Shown here one piece after another: positions 16,412 through 24,784 of a DNA stretch of 43,073 bases. Within the stretch, counting starts at the first letter, position 1. Every line of letters begins with the position of its first letter. The DNA comes from CAYLXP01 sp964387425. Lineage in GTDB: Bacteria; Verrucomicrobiota; Kiritimatiellia; UBA8416. The stretch spans positions 1 to 43,073 of the forward strand of contig CAYLXP010000024.1 of assembly GCA_964387425.1 (NCBI GenBank), written 5' to 3'. A program made the position numbers and the translations under genes. Under the pieces are notes generated by a model that saw only the letters and a program-made list of their open reading frames with translations, was not told the origin of the DNA and did no database searches.

Positions 16412-17151
16412 ACCGCGTGGGACGATATGGAGCCCCCGCCGCCCCGCAGCCGGTCGATCCTTTCAGCGGCGTCCTGTTGATCGACAAACCCATGGGGCCA
16501 ACGTCTCATGACATCGTGAACCGCATTCGGCGGACCTTTGGAATCAAGAAGGTCGGTCATGGCGGAACGCTCGACCCCATGGCAACCGGGCTGCTGATCA
16601 TGCTGCTGGGAAAAGGCACGAAACTCTCCGATCGCTTTCTCGGGTCCGACAAGACCTACGAGGGCACCATGCGACTCGGAATCACCACCGACAGCCAGGA
16701 TGCACAGGGGGAGGTGCTGAGCGAAAGCGATGCATCCGGCGTCACCGAGGAGCAGGTTCGCGAGGAGATGACCAAGCGCGTCGGTGACAGTTTCCAGACG
16801 CCGCCCATGGTTTCCGCCGTCAAGGTAGACGGACAGCCACTCTACAAGCATGCGCGCAAGGGGAAGACCGTCGAACGCAAACCCCGCCTGATTCACGTCT
16901 TCCAGTTCAAACTGCTTCGCTTTGAGAACCCGGATGCCGACTTTGTGATGCGTTGTACTAAGGGCACCTACGTACGCACACTGTGCCACGACATTGGGAG
17001 CGATCTTGGCTGCGGCGCCCATTTGACACGACTGCGCCGCACACGATCAGGATCGCTGGACATCTCGCAGGCGCTCCCCATGGACGAAGTCATGCAGATG
17101 AGCCGCGATACGCTGGCTGAACATATTCTACCGATCCGCAAGTTCACATGA
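16408..17151 (+). CDS. truB: tRNA pseudouridine(55) synthase
   Basis: TruB makes pseudouridine 55 in the T loop of tRNAs. The 247-residue protein shows LLIDKPMGPTSHDIVNRIRR and the catalytic motif VGHGGTLDPMATGLL, with Asp56 as the catalytic aspartate. SDKTYEGTMRLGITTDSQDA, PPMVSAVKVDGQPLYKHARK and KGTYVRTLCHDIG follow in the normal order. It ends shortly after the catalytic domain, without an obvious long PUA extension. Both ends overlap their neighbours by ATGA (rbfA before, ribF after), so it is firmly inside the operon. Confidence 0.95.
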   Translation: MNRVGRYGAPAAPQPVDPFSGVLLIDKPMGPTSHDIVNRIRRTFGIKKVGHGGTLDPMATGLLIMLLGKGTKLSDRFLGSDKTYEGTMRLGITTDSQDAQGEVLSESDASGVTEEQVREEMTKRVGDSFQTPPMVSAVKVDGQPLYKHARKGKTVERKPRLIHVFQFKLLRFENPDADFVMRCTKGTYVRTLCHDIGSDLGCGAHLTRLRRTRSGSLDISQALPMDEVMQMSRDTLAEHILPIRKFT

Positions 17152-18167
17152 GACTTATTCGAGACCTGCACGAGCTCCGCGATCAGGCCAAGCCGATTAC
17201 GCTGGCCGCCGGGTTCTTCGACGGCGTGCATCGTGGGCACCGCAGTATCATCGAATACGCCAAGACGTCGGCACATGCCAATGGCGGCGAAGCCTGGGTC
17301 CTCACATTTGACCGCCACCCGCTGAAGGTCCTTCGCCCCGAAGCAGCCCCCCTGATGCTGACCTCCACCCCGCACAAACTGGCCCTGATCTGTGACTGTG
17401 AAGTGGACGGCTGCATCGTCCTGCCTTTCTCGCATGAGTTAGCAGCCATGGCCCCCGCCGACTTCGCGGCGTGGCTGTTCCATTGTGCCCCCACCCTCTC
17501 GGAGATCGTCGTAGGCGACAACTGGCGTTTTGGCGCCGGTGGCGCCGGCACCCCTGAGCTGCTCCGGGAGCTGGGCGTCGAAGAGGGCTTGAGCGTCACA
17601 ACGCTGCCTCCGGTCCTGGAGGTGGAGGAGACCATCTCCAGTACGCGCATCCGAATGGCGATCATGCGGGGAGAGCTCGACAATGCCGCCCGAATGCTGG
17701 GACGACCCGTCAGTGTTCTCGGTACCGTGGTACGCGGGAAAGCCATTGGCCGTACGCTCGGCTACCCCAGTGCCAACATTGATCCCCACAACGAGGCGCT
17801 GCCGCCGCTTGGTGTTTACGCGGTTCAGGCCCTGGTCCGTGGCAAACTCTATGATGGCGTCATGAATTTCGGGACGCGACCTACCTTCGAGAAGAACATG
17901 GCTGTACCCCCGATTCTCGAGTTACACCTGCTCGACTTTGAATCGTCGCTGTATGATGAGGATATCGAGGCTTACTTCATCGCGCACCTCCGCGACGAGT
18001 GGTATTTCGCCACGATCGATGAACTCACCGCCCAGATTGCCGACGACGTTCGTGTCACACGGGAGATTCTCAAAACAAAAGGCCTTGATGCAGAAACGGA
18101 GGCCACCCTCTGTCGCGCATGGGACGCACGCATCAATACGATACACAAGCAAGGAGAGGTCGAATGA
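17148..18167 (+). CDS. ribF: Bifunctional riboflavin kinase / FAD synthetase
   Basis: RibF phosphorylates riboflavin to FMN and adenylates FMN to FAD. The N-terminal adenylyltransferase domain shows AAGFFDGVHRGHRSII, LTFDRHPLKVL and ISSTRIRMAI. The C-terminal kinase domain shows GRTLGYPSANID, a PSAN variant of the usual PTAN, then GVYAVQALVRGKLYDGVMN and LHLLDFESSLYDEDI. The length of 339 residues is slightly above the usual 310. It overlaps truB by ATGA and the hexokinase gene by ATGA at its 3' end. In many bacteria rpsO follows ribF; here a hexokinase gene does. Confidence 0.95.
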   Translation: MRLIRDLHELRDQAKPITLAAGFFDGVHRGHRSIIEYAKTSAHANGGEAWVLTFDRHPLKVLRPEAAPLMLTSTPHKLALICDCEVDGCIVLPFSHELAAMAPADFAAWLFHCAPTLSEIVVGDNWRFGAGGAGTPELLRELGVEEGLSVTTLPPVLEVEETISSTRIRMAIMRGELDNAARMLGRPVSVLGTVVRGKAIGRTLGYPSANIDPHNEALPPLGVYAVQALVRGKLYDGVMNFGTRPTFEKNMAVPPILELHLLDFESSLYDEDIEAYFIAHLRDEWYFATIDELTAQIADDVRVTREILKTKGLDAETEATLCRAWDARINTIHKQGEVE

Positions 18168-19459
18168 GTATATCAGAATGGCTGAAGAGCGTAATGGTCT
18201 CACCGGATGCCTACGATGCCGAGGCCCTACTCGAGAACTTCCTGGAAGAGATGAAGAACGGACTGAATGGTGAGTCCAGTTCACTGCTCATGATCCCTGC
18301 CTATGTCAATACAACCCACCAGGTGCCGCACGATACCCCGGTGGCTGTTGTTGACGCTGGAGGCACCAATCTTCGCATTTGCCTGGCTCGTCTGAACGCC
18401 GAGAACCAGCCCGAGCTGTCCGGTTTCACGAAGCAGCCCATGCCGGGGCGTGATCACGAGATCGAAGCGGCTGAGTTTTACGGCGTCCTAGTCGATGCGC
18501 TTCAGCCTTTCGCGAGTGAGTTCAATGAGATCGGATTCTGTTTTTCCTACCCGGCGGAAATCCTGCCGGATTGCGATGGCCGTCTGCTGCACTGGACGAA
18601 GGAGATCAAGATACCCGGGTTGGTCGGCAAGCAGATCGGCGCCGGGTTGCTCGCCGAGCTGGAGGCGCGCGGCATCAGTGGCAAACAGGCTGTCATTCTG
18701 AATGACACGGTCGCCACGCTACTGGCCGGACTTGCCACCGGGCAGGCATTCAACGCCTCCTCCTTCATCGGCCTGATCCTCGGCACGGGAACGAACACGG
18801 CCTACGTAGAAAACAACGCCAACATCGGGAAACTGGCCGGGGCACTCGGCGAGGGGTCACAAGTCATCAATTGCGAGTCCGGCGGTTTTGCCGCGTTCGA
18901 GCGTGGTCCTTTCGATCTTCAGCTTGACGCGGAGAGCGAGAAGCCCAACACGCATGTCTTTGAGAAAGTGATCTCCGGTGTCTACATGGGACCGCTCGCG
19001 CTCAAACTGTTCCAGGCGCTGGCAGCAGATTCGTCCCACTTCTCTGAAACCGGGGCAGCCGCGCTGCTGAAGCTGGAAGAACTCACCACCATCAACATCG
19101 ATAACATGACGGCTGACAACGGTCGCGACATCGGCCCCCTGGCCGACGACGCCTTCTCCGACGCCGATCGCGAGGTCATGAAGACCGTCTTCACCGCCGT
19201 GGTCCAGCGGGCTGCCCTGTTTACGGCAGTGAACCTTGCCGCGGCCGTCGTCAAGAGCGGCGCGGGCACGGATCCGGAATGCCCCGTCTGTATCAACATC
19301 GATGGGTCGACCTACTACAAAACGTTCCAGCTGGAGTCTACAGTCCAGGCGCACCTCAAGTCTCTGCTGGACGCACGCGGACTCCACTGTCGCTGTATCC
19401 AGGTGGAGGATGCGCCGGTGGTCGGCGCGGCAATCGCCGGCCTTACGACGTTTGCGTAA
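18164..19459 (+). CDS. Eukaryote-type hexokinase
   Basis: From the ATG that overlaps the ribF stop (18164) the protein has 431 residues. It carries phosphate-1 motif VVDAGGTNLRICLARL, sugar-binding-like FCFSYPAEILPDCDGRLLHWT, phosphate-2 motif LNDTVATLLAG and adenosine motif LILGTGTNTAYVE, all in the form of the eukaryotic hexokinase family rather than bacterial glucokinase or ROK kinases. The product should phosphorylate a hexose, probably glucose, with ATP. Its last codons overlap the end of pyrC on the other strand by 17 bases. Its position behind ribF suggests expression with the translation operon. A longer reading from 18119 lies wholly inside ribF and is not favoured. Confidence 0.88.
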   Translation: MSISEWLKSVMVSPDAYDAEALLENFLEEMKNGLNGESSSLLMIPAYVNTTHQVPHDTPVAVVDAGGTNLRICLARLNAENQPELSGFTKQPMPGRDHEIEAAEFYGVLVDALQPFASEFNEIGFCFSYPAEILPDCDGRLLHWTKEIKIPGLVGKQIGAGLLAELEARGISGKQAVILNDTVATLLAGLATGQAFNASSFIGLILGTGTNTAYVENNANIGKLAGALGEGSQVINCESGGFAAFERGPFDLQLDAESEKPNTHVFEKVISGVYMGPLALKLFQALAADSSHFSETGAAALLKLEELTTINIDNMTADNGRDIGPLADDAFSDADREVMKTVFTAVVQRAALFTAVNLAAAVVKSGAGTDPECPVCINIDGSTYYKTFQLESTVQAHLKSLLDARGLHCRCIQVEDAPVVGAAIAGLTTFA

Positions 19460-20462
19460 TACGCCACGCGAGCGTCTGGCCTGCGCGGTATGGGACTACG
19501 TCGCCATAGGCGGCGGGGACTTCGGCAGCCTGTCGCTCCAGCGTGACCGATCCCTCAAGCGCAGAAAGCCCGTGGAATGCGCGCCCGAAGCTGGATGTGA
19601 ATTCGGCCAGGTGGTCGAGGCATCCCAACCGCTCGAAGCAGTCCGCGAGGTAAGGTAACAGCAGCGGACTTGTGAATACGCCCGCGCAACCACAGGCGGC
19701 CTCTTTCGCACTTCTTGGATGGGGCGCGGAATCGGACCCCAGGAAAAAGCGCGGGTGTCCCTCGCAGATGGTCTCACGCAAGGCATCCCGATCATGGGGA
19801 TACTTGGCCACCGGTTTGCAGAAGTTGTGGTTTTGGCCGGCCCAGTCATCGACCGTCAGGTCCAAGTGATGTGCCGTGACGGTTGCAGCCACGGTGTCGC
19901 CCAAGCCCCGCACACACTCCACGGCAGAAGCCGTGGTGACATGCTCCAGCACGATGCGCAGCTTCGGGAATCTCGCATGGAGTTTCTCCAGCTCCGGTAA
20001 GAAACACTCCTCGGCATTCAAAACACAGATATCCTTGTCCGCATTGCTCGGTACCTCGCCGTGGATCAGCAGGGCAAGCCCTTCCGCCTCCATGGCAGCG
20101 AAGACCTCGTCATAGGCACCAAGATCCTCAACGCCGCTGTCGGAGTTGGTCGTAACGCCGCGTGGATAGCACTTCACGCCAAACACGCCTGCTTCAGCGG
20201 CTGCCGATATCGACTGCGGCGTCAGTTCCGGCAGCAGGTAGAGCGTCATCAGAAGCTCGACGTTTGGGGCCAACGCCTGAAGCTCGGAGCGGTAACGCCG
20301 GGCATCCCCGGCAGTGGCGATCGGTGGCGTTGTGTTCGGCATCACCACGCAACGCCCCACCCCACCCACGCGCACCAGCGGCGCTACGGCCTGCATCATC
20401 GCGTCTTGGCGCAGATGCACGTGGAAGTCATCCGCCAGTGGGAGTGTCAGCGTGTCAGTCAT
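19443..20462 (-). CDS. pyrC: Dihydroorotase (type II, PyrC)
   Basis: PyrC cyclises carbamoyl aspartate to dihydroorotate in pyrimidine synthesis using two metal ions. Visible features are DDFHVHLRQ (metal ligands His14 and His16), GVKCYPRG with the expected carboxylated Lys97, IHGEVP, LEHVTT and GSDSAPH. The 339 residues match the length of E. coli PyrC. It is the last gene of a reverse-strand unit fumC, HAD nucleotidase, GtrA, pyrC, and starts only 3 bases after the GtrA stop. Its 3' end overlaps the convergent hexokinase gene by 17 bases, leaving no room for a terminator between them. Confidence 0.95.
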   Translation of the reverse strand: MTDTLTLPLADDFHVHLRQDAMMQAVAPLVRVGGVGRCVVMPNTTPPIATAGDARRYRSELQALAPNVELLMTLYLLPELTPQSISAAAEAGVFGVKCYPRGVTTNSDSGVEDLGAYDEVFAAMEAEGLALLIHGEVPSNADKDICVLNAEECFLPELEKLHARFPKLRIVLEHVTTASAVECVRGLGDTVAATVTAHHLDLTVDDWAGQNHNFCKPVAKYPHDRDALRETICEGHPRFFLGSDSAPHPRSAKEAACGCAGVFTSPLLLPYLADCFERLGCLDHLAEFTSSFGRAFHGLSALEGSVTLERQAAEVPAAYGDVVPYRAGQTLAWRITQTS

Positions 20463-20465
20463 ACC

Positions 20466-20957
20466 CTATCCATTGAAAATAACGAACTTCCGCATCGCAT
20501 AGTTGATCAGCAAAGCCGAAACGAGATTGGCCAGGAACGCGTAGGTTGTGGTCATGCCGAAGCGCCTGATCAACCAGCCCATCAGTGCTGTTCCGATCAC
20601 CACGCTCACCCCGGACACCAGGTAGAAGAGCGAGATCTGGATGTACCAGGGATGCCGGCCGGGCTCGAAGACCCAGTAGATGTTGATAACGTACGCCACC
20701 ATATTGGAAAAGATGAAAGCAATGCCGTTGTCGATCATGGAGTTACGTGCCCGAAGCTTCGTATCTTCCTCCTCCATCGTGAGTTTGAAGATCTTGACGA
20801 ACCAGTCGTCTTCCTGCAGCGCGGGGAAGAGCTTCCAGGCAACAAGATGGAACATCGTGATGTGGGCCGCCGTAGCCACGCCGCCGGCCAGCCCGTACTT
20901 GATGAATTGAATCAGGGGGCTGGCATCGCGCCCCATGAATTGCTCAATGATCGACAT
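20466..20957 (-). CDS. GtrA-like family membrane protein
   Basis: The 163-residue protein has about four membrane helices and the GtrA/DPMS pattern: FIKYGLAGGVATAAHITMFH at the N terminus, then FIFSNMVAYVINIYWVF and LVSALLINYAMRKFVIFNG, less its last residue the characteristic ending. Such proteins help flip or position polyprenyl-linked sugars in cell-surface polysaccharide synthesis. A hydrophilic insert (about residues 48-72, DDWFVKIFKLTMEEEDTKLR) separates helices 1 and 2 and is longer than in minimal family members. The flanking genes (pyrC and a HAD nucleotidase) give no clear glycan context. Confidence 0.85.
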   Translation of the reverse strand: MSIIEQFMGRDASPLIQFIKYGLAGGVATAAHITMFHLVAWKLFPALQEDDWFVKIFKLTMEEEDTKLRARNSMIDNGIAFIFSNMVAYVINIYWVFEPGRHPWYIQISLFYLVSGVSVVIGTALMGWLIRRFGMTTTYAFLANLVSALLINYAMRKFVIFNG

Positions 20958-20963
20958 TACGCT

Positions 20964-21593
20964 CTATCTCCCTTTTTCGGCTGGGTTCGGGACCTCTTCT
21001 AACACATGCTGCCAGCTTTCGCACCTCAAGATTCGTGCGTCGTCTCCCAGCGTTCCCAGGGACGCGTTCCAGGGCCGGTCGAAAATCACGATCGGCACCG
21101 AGGTCTGCTCAACGAGAAACCGAATCGCATCCGGCGAGTCATCAATCGCCATACAAAACTCACACTCGCGCAATTCATCAAGCGTCAGGATGTCGACTCC
21201 GGGAACGTGTGCATGGTTCCGGTTGTACTTGTCCACAAATGTCAGACGCTCATAGGGAACATCATGCCGAGCCAGCCAGGCTTCGGACGCGGCATGCGTC
21301 GAAGGAGGGCGGCCGGTCACAATGTGGATCGAGTTGCCGGCCTCGTGCCAGGCGCGAACGCCATCCGCTGCGCCCGCAACCGGCGCAATATCCATCAGGA
21401 TGTCAGCATCATGGAACATCTCGAAGAGCCGTTCGGTCTGCACCGCGTCGAGTCCGAATGAAACCGTCAGGTCGAAGGCATGAATATCCTCGAATGCCGT
21501 CCGTTTGCCAAACTCACGCTCACTCAATGCGGACAGGGCACGAGCCGTCTCGCACAGCACGTCATCGATATCGACATAAACCGGTGCACTCAT
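20964..21593 (-). CDS. HAD-superfamily 5'(3')-deoxyribonucleotidase-like protein
   Basis: This 209-residue protein starts MSAPVYVDIDDVLCET, giving the HAD nucleophile Asp8 and acid Asp10, followed by IVTGRPP (motif II) and AIDDSPDAI (motif IV). The overall pattern resembles the NT5C deoxyribonucleotidase group, which dephosphorylates nucleoside monophosphates; the substrate is not proven. ATGA couples it to the upstream fumC stop, and it precedes the GtrA gene by 6 bases. A nucleotidase would fit the nucleotide-metabolism genes in this window. Another small-molecule phosphatase is possible. Confidence 0.75.
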   Translation of the reverse strand: MSAPVYVDIDDVLCETARALSALSEREFGKRTAFEDIHAFDLTVSFGLDAVQTERLFEMFHDADILMDIAPVAGAADGVRAWHEAGNSIHIVTGRPPSTHAASEAWLARHDVPYERLTFVDKYNRNHAHVPGVDILTLDELRECEFCMAIDDSPDAIRFLVEQTSVPIVIFDRPWNASLGTLGDDARILRCESWQHVLEEVPNPAEKGR

Positions 21594-22978
21594 GCTTCGC
21601 TGGGACCAATCATTGTCTCTGGCTTCACCCAGGCGTCGAACTCGTCACCCGTGACGTACTCCAGCGCCAGGGCCGCCTCCCGGAGGGAGGATCCCTCCCG
21701 CCACGCTTTGAGGGCCACTTGCGCTGCACGGTCGTAGCCGATGTGGCGGTTCAATGCCGTCACCAGCATCAACGAATTCTCAACGTGCTCGCCAATGCGC
21801 TTCGTGTTGGGCTCGATGCCCGCCACACAGTTGGCGGCAAACGATGCGCTCGCCTGGCCAAGCAGCTCGATCGACTGCAGAATCCCGTGCGCCATGAGGG
21901 GCTTATAGACATTGAGCTCGAAGTTGCCCTGCGATCCCGCCATACCGATAGCCGCATCGTTACCGAACACGCGGCAGCAGACCATGGTCACCATCTCGCA
22001 CTGGGTCGGATTCACCTTGCCGGGCATAATTGAGCTACCCGGCTCATTGGCCGGAAGCTCGAGCTCGCCGAGACCACTGCGCGGCCCACCACCAAGCCAG
22101 CGAATGTCATTGGCAATCTTCATGAGCGCCGCGGCCAGGCTCTTGAGTACCCCCGATAACCGCACCACCGCATCGTGCGCAGCCAAGCCGGCAAACTTGT
22201 TATCCTGTACGGAGAAATCGTAGCCCGTGATACGGCTGATCTCCTCAGCCATCATCGTATCGAAGCCCTTCTGCGTATTGAGCCCTGTCCCAACGGCCGT
22301 ACCTCCGATGGCCAGCTGTTGCAGCTCCGGCAGAGATGCTTCGATCGCCGCGCGAGATGCTGCAAGCTGCGCCACATAACCTGAGAACTCCTGCCCCAGG
22401 GTCAGTGGGGTTGCATCCTGGAGATGAGTCCGCCCAATCTTGACGATGTCCGCGAAGGCGTCCGCCTTTGCACGCAGTGAGGTCTCGAGCTGTAGCAGAG
22501 CTGGCAAGAGGGACTCCCGCAGTGACACAACGCAGGCGATGTGCATCGAGGTCGGCACCGTGTCGTTGGTCGACTGACTGCAATTCACGTGGTCGTTCGG
22601 ATGCACCGGGGACTTGGTGCCGAGCCCGCACCCCAACAGCTCGTTGGCCCGGTTGGCGATCACCTCGTTGACGTTCATGTTGGTTTGGGTGCCACTTCCG
22701 CTCTGCCAGATGGTCAGCGGGAAGTGATCGTCATACTTGCCGGCAATGACATCGTCCGCGGCATCCCGAATCGCATCGGCCAGCTTGGCCTCCAGGGCCC
22801 CGAGCTTCTCGTTCACGGTCGCGGCAGCCTGCTTCACCTGGGCGTGGGCTCGAATGAAGGCAACTGGAAACCGCTCATCCCCAACGCAGAAATTCTCACA
22901 GGCGCGCTGGGTCTGGGCACCGTAGTAGCGGTCCTTGGGAACCAGGACGTCGCCGAGGGCATCTTTCTCTTTTCTCAT
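21590..22978 (-). CDS. fumC: Class II fumarate hydratase
   Basis: FumC interconverts fumarate and malate in the TCA cycle without an iron-sulfur cluster. From the ATG at 22978 the protein has 462 residues, the usual length. It shows WQSGSGTQTNMNVNEVIANR, SQSTNDTVPTSMHIA, KIGRTHLQDATPLTLGQEF and the signature GSSIMPGKVNPTQCEM. GGAGG 7 bases before the ATG fixes the start; a longer reading to 23161 has no similarity and is rejected. It is first in the unit with the HAD, GtrA and pyrC genes, and its stop overlaps the next ATG. Aspartase is a related alternative, but the motifs and overall length favour fumarase. Confidence 0.95.
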   Translation of the reverse strand: MRKEKDALGDVLVPKDRYYGAQTQRACENFCVGDERFPVAFIRAHAQVKQAAATVNEKLGALEAKLADAIRDAADDVIAGKYDDHFPLTIWQSGSGTQTNMNVNEVIANRANELLGCGLGTKSPVHPNDHVNCSQSTNDTVPTSMHIACVVSLRESLLPALLQLETSLRAKADAFADIVKIGRTHLQDATPLTLGQEFSGYVAQLAASRAAIEASLPELQQLAIGGTAVGTGLNTQKGFDTMMAEEISRITGYDFSVQDNKFAGLAAHDAVVRLSGVLKSLAAALMKIANDIRWLGGGPRSGLGELELPANEPGSSIMPGKVNPTQCEMVTMVCCRVFGNDAAIGMAGSQGNFELNVYKPLMAHGILQSIELLGQASASFAANCVAGIEPNTKRIGEHVENSLMLVTALNRHIGYDRAAQVALKAWREGSSLREAALALEYVTGDEFDAWVKPETMIGPSEA

Positions 22979-22985
22979 GAATCCG

Positions 22986-22990
22986 CCTCC
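22986..22990 (-). promoter_or_regulatory. Ribosome binding site that decides the fumC start
   Basis: On the reverse strand GGAGG lies 7 bases before the ATG at 22978, ruling against the longer frame that begins at 23161. Confidence 0.8.
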
Positions 22991-23103
22991 ACTCTGATCT
23001 GACGACGAACCATAGCACACGGCGGTTTGCGACTCAATTTGTATCGGCCGCCACGGCGGTTTGGAATTGCGAACCCACCTGGCTCTACCTACAGTTACAG
23101 GCA

Positions 23104-24756
23104 ATGTGGTACAAGGCTCCACAATTCGGACGAGTGGCGGCAATCCTGCTGGCCGCTTCACTGGTGTTCTCCTCGGAAGCCGCGCAGAAGCGAATCCGGT
23201 TCATTGATCAGACCGAGCTGCCCGGGTTGGGCATCAAGTTGAAGCTCATGCCCCAAAGCAAGTCACTCCCCCTTCCTTCACCAAAGTCATTCCATTACAT
23301 CTTCACACGAGGAGAAGAGAAATGGGAAGAAGAGCTGTTCGATCCTGTCGAAATCTGGTTCCAGTCGCAGCATGCAGGCCGCTGGACCGATGAGGACGGA
23401 AACACACTGACGCTGGCCGCGGTTACACAGTATCTCCCGCGTGACTTCCCACGTGAGCATGTCTCGCCGGAAGCGTACGAACAGGCTCTGTCCGATCCGA
23501 AGAATCAGCCTCCGCCGGCGTGGAAGCCGGACTCCCTGGTGCGGTGGGCACGTGACTTCATCGGAACCGAGGTGGAGGCTGTCAGTGTCCGCAACCCGTC
23601 TCTCCACCTGCGAAAGACGATCCGATTCAAACTGCCCGGAGAGCCACCAACCCGAATCGCCTATGCTGTGCATCCCATCCTGGACCGCACCGTGGCACGT
23701 GAGACCGGGAACCCCTGGATCATGGCAGTGGTTGATCTCGGAGAAGGCGTAAACACGGCAACGGGACGCGCAACGATAGAACACACGCTGCTCGGCTCGA
23801 TCCGGACCCTGTCGGCTTCAACCTATCTGAACGGCGGCAAGCGGAACAGCTCGATGCAGAGCGACAACCATAGTGGCAAAACGAGCGAGGCCTATGAGCG
23901 TAGCCGGGCGGCGGCCATTCGCAGCATTCAGAACATGGACAACTGGTGGTATGCAGAGACAGAGCACTACATCGTGCTCTCGGACCTCACCTCGCGACAT
24001 CGGCCGATGATCAAGGAACTCCAGGATAACATTGAGATCCTGAGAAGCGCGTATGCCAAACTCATTCCTCCAATAACAACCATCTCGGCCGTCAGTGTGA
24101 TTCGTATGCCTAGCGATGGTGATATGTATGTCAGTTATGTTGGAGAGGGCAGCGACTGGAGCGGCGGCATGTGGATGCCTTCGCTGCGAGAGCTGGTCAT
24201 CCGGCCACCCGACTCGGGGAGCACTCGCGACCAGCGCCGGCGCTTCCTGAAGGTGGCCTATCACGAGGCGTTTCACCAATACCTCTTCTATGCCCTCAAC
24301 AAACGCCCCACCCCACCGTGGTTCAACGAAGGACATGCCGGGTTCTTTGAAGATGCGGAGATTCGTAATGGGCGGATCCTGGTGGATGAGGACGAGTTCA
24401 GAGTCAAACGGCTGATGCAAATACTGGAGAAGCGGCAGTTGCCGTTCAGAGAGCTGCTGGCCATGAACTATCCCCAGTTCTATGATCCCGATCGTAAGAA
24501 GCGGGAAGACAACTACACCCTCGCCTGGGCGCTCATCTACTACCTGCGCAGGGGGGCCGCGCAAGAGCGGCCGGCCCGCTACCATAAGATCTGCGATGCT
24601 TTCCTTGCCGAGCTTGCCAAGGACCCGGCCGGCGCCACAGAAGAGGCCTTCCGATTCGTCAACATGGAGCGCTTTGAGAAACAGTTCCGTCTTTTCTGGA
24701 AATCCAGAAGTCGGCGGAGCGAAGCCAAGCGGATGCTGCTTTCGCGGACGAAGTGA
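23104..24756 (+). CDS. Secreted gluzincin-type metallopeptidase (DUF1570-like)
   Basis: The N terminus (RVAAILLAASLVFSSEAAQ) is a signal peptide, so the 550-residue protein is exported. Zinc-site residues are His387, Glu388 and His391 in YHEAFHQYL, with Glu409 in WFNEGHAGFFE as a third ligand 17 residues after the second His. That HExxH-x17-E layout resembles peptidase-MA/DUF1570 proteins common in Planctomycetes and relatives. Residues 30-270 form a large N-terminal region of unknown fold. A weak promoter (TTGCGA at 23067, TACAGT at 23090, 17-base spacer) precedes it. It begins the forward unit that runs to 29357. Substrate unknown. Confidence 0.75.
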   Translation: MWYKAPQFGRVAAILLAASLVFSSEAAQKRIRFIDQTELPGLGIKLKLMPQSKSLPLPSPKSFHYIFTRGEEKWEEELFDPVEIWFQSQHAGRWTDEDGNTLTLAAVTQYLPRDFPREHVSPEAYEQALSDPKNQPPPAWKPDSLVRWARDFIGTEVEAVSVRNPSLHLRKTIRFKLPGEPPTRIAYAVHPILDRTVARETGNPWIMAVVDLGEGVNTATGRATIEHTLLGSIRTLSASTYLNGGKRNSSMQSDNHSGKTSEAYERSRAAAIRSIQNMDNWWYAETEHYIVLSDLTSRHRPMIKELQDNIEILRSAYAKLIPPITTISAVSVIRMPSDGDMYVSYVGEGSDWSGGMWMPSLRELVIRPPDSGSTRDQRRRFLKVAYHEAFHQYLFYALNKRPTPPWFNEGHAGFFEDAEIRNGRILVDEDEFRVKRLMQILEKRQLPFRELLAMNYPQFYDPDRKKREDNYTLAWALIYYLRRGAAQERPARYHKICDAFLAELAKDPAGATEEAFRFVNMERFEKQFRLFWKSRSRRSEAKRMLLSRTK

Positions 24757-24784
24757 CCCCGGGATCAACAGCCGAAAGGTAATC

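Noticed and set aside
24482..24784. A longer N terminus for the metallo-beta-lactamase-fold protein
   Set aside because: It would overlap the peptidase gene in another frame; GTG 24785 has a ribosome binding site.
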